This document shows, one piece after another, positions 7,341 through 14,182 of a stretch of DNA of 14,182 nt. The translations under genes and the position numbers were made by a program. Position 1 is the first letter of the stretch. Each line of letters opens with the position of its first letter. A model generated the notes under the pieces. That model was given only the letters and a program-made list of their open reading frames with translations, was not told the DNA's origin and did not search any database. Source of the DNA: Candidatus Magasanikiibacteriota bacterium (GTDB lineage: Bacteria; Patescibacteriota; Patescibacteriia; Magasanikbacterales; UBA10003); assembly GCA_003514455.1 (NCBI GenBank), contig DOQH01000025.1, forward strand, positions 18,791 to 32,972, read 5' to 3'.

Positions 7341-7364
7341 AAAAAGCCCTTTCCGGGGCTTTTT
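7341..7364 (-). terminator. Terminator-like hairpin in the secE leader
   Basis: Inverted repeat AAAAAGCCC (7341-7349), 6-nt loop, GGGCTTTTT (7356-7364), followed in the minus-strand RNA by AAAG. It lies downstream of the secE promoter and 22 nt before the ATG, so every transcript from that promoter contains it, starting about 6 nt from the predicted 5' end. It may be an attenuator or a 5' stabilising stem. A simple terminator for the upstream gene is less likely, because that gene has its own. Confidence 0.6.
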
Positions 7365-7376
7365 GATTATGAATGT

Positions 7377-7405
7377 ATAATATCATACTATATAAAATGT
7401 GTCAA
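7377..7405 (-). promoter_or_regulatory. Consensus promoter of the secE-nusG-rplK-rplA operon
   Basis: On the minus strand, TTGACA (7400-7405, 6/6) and TATTAT (7377-7382, 5/6) are separated by exactly 17 nt. Predicted +1 is near 7370, giving a leader of about 50 nt. It sits directly after the terminator of the preceding gene, so the operon is an independent unit. Confidence 0.85.
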
Positions 7406-7410
7406 ACTCA

Positions 7411-7467
7411 AAATAAAAAAAGCTCCCGACAGATGATTTATCACCCATACAGGAGCGAGTTGGGAGC
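7411..7467 (-). terminator. Intrinsic terminator of the 113-codon orphan gene
   Basis: GCTCCCGAC (7422-7430) pairs with GTTGGGAGC (7459-7467) over 9 bp, one of them G-U, around a 28-nt loop. In the minus-strand RNA the stem is followed by seven U, A, then more U. It begins 10 nt after the stop codon at 7478. Confidence 0.75.
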
Positions 7468-7477
7468 AGAATCGATA

Positions 7478-7819
7478 TTATGCCAAACCGTCAAACGGAT
7501 TGTTTGGACTCGTCCAATTCTGGCGCAGGTCGTTCGGCCGTTTAGTTACACGACGAACCTCTACAACCAGATCGTCAGTAATCAATAGAATCCTGCAAGC
7601 ATGCCCCCACATAGCCGCTGGATTATCATCACAGAAAAAGACCCAACGCTCTGGAAAAATTTCGAGTGGCCACCTGATAGCCGTATCACCAATCATTACA
7701 TGGCCACTCAATCTCTTTTCATTGGGAATCCACAGAATACAGCCGCGTCCGGTAATTTCAATGGCTTTGGCAAGCACCCTGTCAGGAACCAACGAATTTA
7801 CTGGCCTTGCACTCATCAT
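7478..7819 (-). CDS. Hypothetical protein, orphan gene with strong SD
   Basis: A 113-codon gene I do not recognise. The product is soluble-looking, with no signal peptide or membrane segment, and rich in Trp, Arg and Pro. It has a central stretch around IRWPLEIFPERWVFFCDD and NPAAMWGHACRILL that looks like a compact alpha/beta domain, and a polar tail. That it is a real gene is supported by its signals: promoter TTGACA-N16-TAGAAT, AGGAGG ribosome site, and its own terminator. Two start codons are adjacent (7817-7819 and 7814-7816). The second gives the better 7-nt spacing from AGGAGG, so the protein may have 112 residues. Codon and base use look more GC-rich than the flanking core genes, which could mean later acquisition. 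It shares no clear similarity with the other orphan gene at 11713. Function unknown. Confidence 0.75.
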   Translation of the reverse strand: MMSARPVNSLVPDRVLAKAIEITGRGCILWIPNEKRLSGHVMIGDTAIRWPLEIFPERWVFFCDDNPAAMWGHACRILLITDDLVVEVRRVTKRPNDLRQNWTSPNNPFDGLA

Positions 7820-7823
7820 TAAT

Positions 7824-7830
7824 CCTCCTC
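7824..7830 (-). promoter_or_regulatory. Strong Shine-Dalgarno of the 113-codon gene
   Basis: GAGGAGG on the minus strand contains a full AGGAGG (7824-7829), 4 nt before the first ATG and 7 nt before the second. It is one of only two good ribosome-binding sites in the window. Confidence 0.85.
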
Positions 7831-7883
7831 ATTTAGTTTACTTGTTGTCCTGCGAATTGCAGAATCGATCTTGTCTCCGATTG

Positions 7884-7911
7884 ATTCTACCATAAATCGT
7901 AAAACTGTCAA
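7884..7911 (-). promoter_or_regulatory. Promoter of the 113-codon orphan gene
   Basis: TTGACA (7906-7911) and TAGAAT (7884-7889, 5/6) lie 16 nt apart, with a TG one base before the -10 (extended -10, TGGTAGAAT). Predicted +1 near 7877 leaves a leader of about 57 nt containing the SD. An inverted repeat, GAATCGATC (7862-7870) with GATTGATTC (7879-7887), overlaps the -10 and +1 and could be an operator. Confidence 0.75.
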
Positions 7912-7936
7912 TTATGTTCCGCTACTTGAACATAAT
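7911..7936. repeat. 9-bp inverted repeat between gyrB and the orphan promoter
   Basis: ATTATGTTC (7911-7919), 8-nt loop, GAACATAAT (7928-7936): a perfect AT-rich inverted repeat. It begins 6 nt after the gyrB stop and abuts the -35 box of the next gene. There is no U run after the stem on the minus strand, so it would be a weak gyrB terminator at best; a protein-binding site or 3'-end stabiliser is equally possible. Confidence 0.5.
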
Positions 7937-7942
7937 AATTCC

Positions 7943-11584
<3,642 letters not shown>

Positions 11585-11593
11585 TTATCAAAT

Positions 11594-11607
11594 ACTATGT
11601 ACATAGT
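11594..11607. promoter_or_regulatory. Perfect 14-bp palindrome in the gyrB promoter region
   Basis: ACTATGTACATAGT reads the same on both strands. It lies 25 nt upstream of the gyrB ATG, between a possible minus-strand -35 (TTGATA, just upstream) and an AT-rich -10-like GATAAA (11584-11589). The position suits a repressor site for gyrB. Promoter calls here are weak; the palindrome is exact. Confidence 0.5.
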
Positions 11608-11640
11608 GTATCAAAAAAAAGAGGAGAGGGCAAGGGTATA

Positions 11641-11670
11641 TTGACAATTTATCTCTTTCCGTGTTAATGT
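11641..11670 (+). promoter_or_regulatory. Promoter of the 142-aa orphan gene
   Basis: An exact TTGACA (11641-11646) is followed after 17-18 nt by a poor -10 (TTAATG/TAATGT, 11664-11670) preceded by TGT, which could act as an extended -10. The leader of about 35 nt holds a small AGCCC/GGGCT stem (11678-11682 with 11694-11698) and then the SD. Confidence 0.55.
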
Positions 11671-11702
11671 ATTTTGAAGCCCAAATTAACATAGGGCTGA
11701 TA

Positions 11703-11708
11703 GAGGAG
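11703..11708 (+). promoter_or_regulatory. Strong Shine-Dalgarno of the 142-aa gene
   Basis: GAGGAG followed by ACAA and the ATG at 11713. With the site before the 113-codon gene it is one of the two clear SDs in the window. Confidence 0.8.
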
Positions 11709-11712
11709 ACAA

Positions 11713-12141
11713 ATGGAACACTGTGTACAATACGCTCTGGCAGCTGACGAAGTAACGCGAGCCTTGGGCGGTTTTTCGCCCAGTCCGACCAAGTTGTGCA
11801 GCATCCTTAATGGATCCCGTTGGGAAGTTTGGAAAGGTCTTCCCACTGCCTATGGCTTTGAAGAAGCTCACAGTCATAATGATGATATTGGTTGGGCGGC
11901 AATACACAGTGGCGTGCATATCTGGGTTGCGCCACCAGAGTATGCCAAGCTGAAGCGTCTGCCAGACATGCAAGCAGCCGTTCTAATGGTGTTCTGCGAG
12001 GGCGATGCTCGGGCAAAACGGCGTTGCGATGTATTTCTCGCTGATATGGAGGGCAACGACCTGGACAAGGCAATCGCTCGGGCTCAGACATTGAATGCCG
12101 AGCTCATCGCCAAACCCAAGCCCGTTCAGAAACGGGCATAA
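11713..12141 (+). CDS. Hypothetical protein, 142 aa, orphan gene with strong SD
   Basis: I do not recognise this protein. It has 142 residues, no signal peptide and no membrane segment. An N-terminal helical part (QYALAADEVTRALGGFSPS) precedes a central Trp/His-containing section (SRWEVWKGLPTAYGFEEAHS, then DIGWAAIHSGVHIWVAPPEY). The C-terminal part is helical and charged, with three Cys in total, ending LNAELIAKPKPVQKRA. A promoter, an SD 4 nt before the ATG, and a terminator all surround it, so it is a stand-alone expressed unit between divergent gyrB and the pyr operon. Base use looks more GC-rich than in the core genes. A 7-bp GCCCGTT/AACGGGC hairpin (12120-12137) spans the last codons. 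It has no clear similarity to the other orphan gene. Real gene likely; function unknown. Confidence 0.75.
   Translation: MEHCVQYALAADEVTRALGGFSPSPTKLCSILNGSRWEVWKGLPTAYGFEEAHSHNDDIGWAAIHSGVHIWVAPPEYAKLKRLPDMQAAVLMVFCEGDARAKRRCDVFLADMEGNDLDKAIARAQTLNAELIAKPKPVQKRA
12120..12137 (+). repeat. 7-bp hairpin over the 3' end of the orphan gene
   Basis: GCCCGTT (12120-12126), loop CAGA, AACGGGC (12131-12137), ending 1 nt before the TAA stop. It has no U run, so it is not itself a terminator; it may stabilise the mRNA end. Confidence 0.6.
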
Positions 12142-12161
12142 CAACCAACTTCTTTTCTCAC

Positions 12162-12189
12162 AGCTCTGTTTCGGCAGAGCTATTTTTTT
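12162..12189 (+). terminator. Intrinsic terminator of the 142-aa orphan gene
   Basis: AGCTCTG (12162-12168), loop TTTCGG, CAGAGCT (12175-12181), then A and seven T (12183-12189). It starts 20 nt after the stop codon at 12139-12141. Confidence 0.92.
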
Positions 12190-12207
12190 CTTGTGGATAA
12201 ATCTATC

Positions 12208-12236
12208 TTTACACCCATTCAACTCCCTGCTAAAAT
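12208..12236 (+). promoter_or_regulatory. Promoter of the pyrB-pyrI-pyrC operon
   Basis: TTTACA (12208-12213, 5/6) and TAAAAT (12231-12236, 5/6) with 17-nt spacing and a TGC directly before the -10 (extended -10). Predicted +1 near 12243 gives a leader of about 92 nt before pyrB. Confidence 0.8.
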
Positions 12237-12247
12237 AACAAAGAATT

Positions 12248-12304
12248 ATGAATGCAATGAATTTCTACAAAACACCGACTCGCAACAAATTATTTAATTT
12301 CTAA
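12248..12304 (+). CDS. Putative pyr leader peptide (18 codons)
   Basis: ATG at 12248 opens an 18-codon frame, MNAMNFYKTPTRNKLFNF, ending with TAA 4 nt before the attenuator stem. The second half runs through an A/U-rich tract (12289-12307), where low UTP would slow RNA polymerase. A ribosome reaching the stop codon would cover the left arm of the hairpin and prevent termination. This is the logic of the enterobacterial pyrBI leader. Against it: no SD, a first ATG only about 5 nt from the predicted mRNA end (translation would be nearly leaderless, or start at the second ATG, 12257), and a frame short enough to arise by chance. Confidence 0.5.
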   Translation: MNAMNFYKTPTRNKLFNF

Positions 12305-12308
12305 TTTA

Positions 12309-12331
12309 CCCCCATTTGGGGGATTTTTTTT
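12309..12331 (+). terminator. Attenuator-type intrinsic terminator in the pyrB leader
   Basis: CCCCC (12309-12313), loop ATTT, GGGGG (12318-12322), A, then eight T (12324-12331), followed 3 nt later by the pyrB ATG. It is downstream of the pyr promoter and after the leader ORF, so it must be passed for pyrB to be made. A second terminator for the orphan gene is a lesser alternative, since that gene already has one at 12162-12189. Confidence 0.8.
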
Positions 12332-12334
12332 AAT

Positions 12335-13255
12335 ATGCCGTCCTCGCTCATCAATCGCGATCTCATATCAATCAATGATTTGACCAAAAATGAAATTTTG
12401 TTTATTTTGCAATTGGCCAAGGATTTAAAAGCCAAACCACAGCCGACTCTTTTGCAAAACAAAGTACTGGCATCGCTTTTTTTTGAACCATCCACGCGCA
12501 CGCGGCTGTCTTTTGAAACCGCCATGGAGCGCTTGGGCGGACGAGTGATTGGTTTCGCTGATAAAGATGTCACCTCGGCGAGCAAAGGTGAAACACTTTA
12601 TGATTCCATCCGCATTATCGGCCAATACGCTGATGTGATTGCCATGCGGCATCCTTTGGAGGGCTCGGCGCGGCGCGCGGCCGAGGCCACGGACAAGCCG
12701 ATTCTCAATGGAGGGGACGGCGCCAATCAGCACCCCACGCAAACACTGCTGGATCTATTTACCATTCAAGAAACACAAAAAAAACTTACCGGATTATCAA
12801 TCGCTTTGGCCGGTGATTTGAAATACGGCCGCACAGTGCATTCTCTCATGCAGGCCTTGCTGCACTTTTCCCCGCGCCTATATTTTATCGCCCCAAAAAC
12901 ATTGCAAATGCCTGAACATTATTTGGAAGAATTAAAAAAAAATAAAATTAAATTTTCATTGCATGAAAAAATGGAAGAAGTTATCAAACAGGCGGATATT
13001 TTTTATCTCACGCGTATTCAGAAAGAACGATTTGCCGACTCCATGGATTATGAAAGAGTAAAAAATGTTTTTCGCTTGACACTCGCACACCTGATCGGTG
13101 TAAAAAAAAATTTAAAAATTTTGCACCCTTTGCCGCGCGTCAACGAATTAGACGACAAAATTGATACCACCTCGCACGCCTACTATTTCCAACAAGCGGA
13201 AAATGGACTATATGTGCGGCAGGCATTGCTTGGCGCGGTGTTAGGAAAAATATGA
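12335..13255 (+). CDS. pyrB: Aspartate carbamoyltransferase catalytic subunit
   Basis: Makes carbamoyl-aspartate from carbamoyl phosphate and aspartate, the committed step of pyrimidine synthesis. The 306 residues align along their whole length with the E. coli-type catalytic chain. LISINDLTKNEI is at the N-terminus. The carbamoyl phosphate loop is FFEPSTRTRLSFE (49-61), and the 80s loop SASKGE carries Lys84. MRHPLEGSA, GDGANQHPTQTLLD (His133), GDLKYGRTVHS, LTRIQKER (Arg227, Gln229) and LHPLPRV follow. The catalytic residues are present. The ATG chosen gives the normal N-terminus; it follows an attenuator U run with no SD. pyrI follows, so a holoenzyme with regulatory chains is expected. Confidence 0.96.
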   Translation: MPSSLINRDLISINDLTKNEILFILQLAKDLKAKPQPTLLQNKVLASLFFEPSTRTRLSFETAMERLGGRVIGFADKDVTSASKGETLYDSIRIIGQYADVIAMRHPLEGSARRAAEATDKPILNGGDGANQHPTQTLLDLFTIQETQKKLTGLSIALAGDLKYGRTVHSLMQALLHFSPRLYFIAPKTLQMPEHYLEELKKNKIKFSLHEKMEEVIKQADIFYLTRIQKERFADSMDYERVKNVFRLTLAHLIGVKKNLKILHPLPRVNELDDKIDTTSHAYYFQQAENGLYVRQALLGAVLGKI

Positions 13256-13273
13256 TTTAAAAAAAATAATGAA

Positions 13274-13422
13274 GCATGCGGAGGCAATGTGATTTTCTGA
13301 AGCGAGGATTGTTTGAGCCAGGACGAGGCCAATCAATAAATCCTTGGCTGGTTGGCCGAGTCCGGTGGCCTGAAAGGCCGGGCGAGTTATCCGAGCAAAG
13401 AAAATTACTTGCCGAGCATGCT
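13274..13422 (+). repeat. Structured element with paired ends between pyrB and pyrI
   Basis: About 150 nt, GC-richer than its surroundings, filling nearly the whole pyrB-pyrI gap. GCATGC occurs at both ends (13274-13279 and 13416-13421) and pairs. Inward, GGCAA pairs with TTGCC and GTGATTTTC (13289-13297) with GAAAATTAC (13400-13408), giving about 20 bp of imperfect stem. Inside, AGCCAGGA (13316-13323) can pair with TCCTTGGCT (13341-13349, one bulge). GGCCT/AGGCC forms a small hairpin (13367-13379), and GGAT/ATCC may extend the rod. It could be a dispersed palindromic repeat or MITE-like insertion, or an RNA leader for pyrI. It is open in the pyrI frame but matches nothing in PyrI. Confidence 0.65.
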
Positions 13423-13431
13423 ACAATCCAT

Positions 13432-13899
13432 ATGACACAAGACAAAAAACTTCTCGTCTCGGCAATTAAGAATGGCACGGTGATTGATCACATCAATGCC
13501 GGTCAGGCGTTAAAAATAATCCGCTTTTTAAATTTGGCGGCCCAAAACAAACTGGTGACAGTGGGCCTGAATTTGCCAAGCAAACTAATGAAAATCAAGG
13601 ACTTGATTAAAGTTGAGGACTGGGAAATTTCTCTTGAAGAAGCCAATCAAGTTGCTTTAATCGCGCCGCAATCAACCATCAACATTATTAAAAATTACAC
13701 AGTGACTAAAAAATTCGCTTTGAAACTGCCGGAAAAAATTGAGCACCTGCTTGTATGCCCCAATCCCAAATGCATTACCAATCACGAGCCAATGGACAGT
13801 TTCTTTTATGTCAAACTGCGCAAACAAAAAGTGGAAGTAAGCTGCAAATACTGCGAAAAACAATTTGCTTTAGACGAAATCAAGGACTACAAAATTTAG
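13432..13899 (+). CDS. pyrI: Aspartate carbamoyltransferase regulatory subunit
   Basis: Binds CTP, UTP or ATP and tunes the PyrB catalytic chains. The start at 13432 gives [20 protein letters not shown], which aligns directly with the E. coli N-terminus; 155 residues is normal. Effector-site positions known in E. coli are conserved at the same numbers: Lys6, Asp19, His20, Lys60 and Lys94. The zinc domain has all four cysteines (C109, C114, C138, C141 in CPNPKC and CKYC), which hold the contact to PyrB. An in-frame ATG 156 nt upstream (13276) would add 52 residues unlike PyrI by reading through the structured element, so I reject it. No SD precedes 13432. It lies between pyrB and pyrC. Confidence 0.95.
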   Translation: MTQDKKLLVSAIKNGTVIDHINAGQALKIIRFLNLAAQNKLVTVGLNLPSKLMKIKDLIKVEDWEISLEEANQVALIAPQSTINIIKNYTVTKKFALKLPEKIEHLLVCPNPKCITNHEPMDSFFYVKLRKQKVEVSCKYCEKQFALDEIKDYKI

Positions 13900-13900
13900 T

Positions 13901-14182
13901 ATGGCGGAAAATATTGTCACACTACCGGGATTGATTGATCCGCATGTGCATTTTCGAACTCCGGGAAGCGGACACAAAGAAAATTGGATTACCGGAGCGC
14001 GAGCGGCCATCGCCGGCGGATTTACCACAGTGATTGACATGCCCAATAACGATCCGCAGGCCATTGGCCGGGCGGCTCTTGCGGAAAAAAGAAAAATAAT
14101 TGATGAACAATTGCGCCAAACAGGCATTCCATTGCGCCGTTATTTTTACCTCGGCGCTACGGCTGATAATTCAAATGAATTT
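13901..14182 (+). CDS. pyrC: Dihydroorotase (N-terminal 94 codons, cut by window edge)
   Basis: Cyclises carbamoyl-aspartate to dihydroorotate, the step after PyrBI. It begins [20 protein letters not shown]. The metal-binding HxH is His15/His17, followed by the substrate Arg19. Then come [31 protein letters not shown] and YFYLGAT. It resembles the dihydroorotase domain of animal CAD ([21 protein letters not shown]). Unlike most bacterial class I PyrC proteins it lacks the N-terminal beta-sandwich segment of about 40-50 residues. The ATG is 1 nt after the pyrI stop codon, so the genes are tightly coupled. Later metal ligands are outside the window. Confidence 0.92.
   Translation, partial: MAENIVTLPGLIDPHVHFRTPGSGHKENWITGARAAIAGGFTTVIDMPNNDPQAIGRAALAEKRKIIDEQLRQTGIPLRRYFYLGATADNSNEF

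Noticed and set aside
7500..7895. 131-codon plus-strand frame opposite the orphan gene
   Set aside because: The minus strand has the promoter, AGGAGG and terminator in the right order; the plus frame has no such signals.
12301..12585. 94-codon minus-strand frame over the pyrB start
   Set aside because: Antisense to the conserved PyrB N-terminus and the attenuator, with no signals of its own.
13276..13431. N-terminal extension of PyrI by 52 codons
   Set aside because: Residues are unlike PyrI, while the ATG at 13432 aligns with the E. coli start. The DNA is better explained as a structured element with paired ends.

Overview
The window reads as core-genome sequence from a small-genome bacterium, most likely a Patescibacteria/CPR lineage (Parcubacteria-like). 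The basis is the AT-rich, tightly packed genes, the near absence of Shine-Dalgarno (SD) sequences before core genes, an intein in gyrB, a short CAD-like dihydroorotase and several small unrecognised genes. The lineage is an inference from style. No rRNA or tRNA lies in the window to test it.

Left part (1-3447, minus strand): a compact, partly overlapping run, in transcription order dCMP deaminase, RhuM-Fic fusion, P-loop NMP-kinase-like protein, PHP-domain phosphoesterase, thymidylate synthase (ThyA, cut by the window edge). Deaminase, ThyA and perhaps the kinase would form a dCMP to dUMP to dTMP to dTDP route. The Fic and PHP genes are passengers or regulators of unknown role. A divergent promoter region (3448-3543) separates this run from a rightward ABC exporter half-transporter (3544-5313), which ends in a bidirectional terminator.

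Middle (5357-7405, minus strand): the secE-nusG-rplK-rplA operon. It has a consensus promoter, a terminator-like hairpin in the secE leader, and an RNA element between rplK and rplA that copies the L1-binding site of 23S rRNA, a likely L1 autoregulatory operator. Upstream of it is a stand-alone 113-codon gene of unknown function (7478-7819) with its own promoter, strong SD and terminator. Next comes gyrB (7943-11569), interrupted at the TOPRIM DxD motif by a 523-residue intein that carries a LAGLIDADG endonuclease and a probable helix-turn-helix.

Right part (11570-14182, plus strand): a second stand-alone unknown gene (142 aa) with promoter, SD and terminator, then the pyrimidine operon pyrB-pyrI-pyrC (pyrC cut by the window edge). 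The pyrB leader has a promoter, an 18-codon leader ORF, a U-rich tract and an intrinsic terminator just before the pyrB start codon, a layout like the UTP-sensitive pyrBI attenuator of enterobacteria. A roughly 150-nt structured element with paired ends lies between pyrB and pyrI.

Taken together, the window holds pyrimidine nucleotide supply (de novo and dTMP), the transcription/translation core and DNA gyrase. The least explained parts are the pyr leader, the pyrB-pyrI element, the two SD-equipped orphan genes and the gyrB intein. No intergenic stretch exceeds 300 bases, and I saw no tRNA, rRNA, transposase or CRISPR array.
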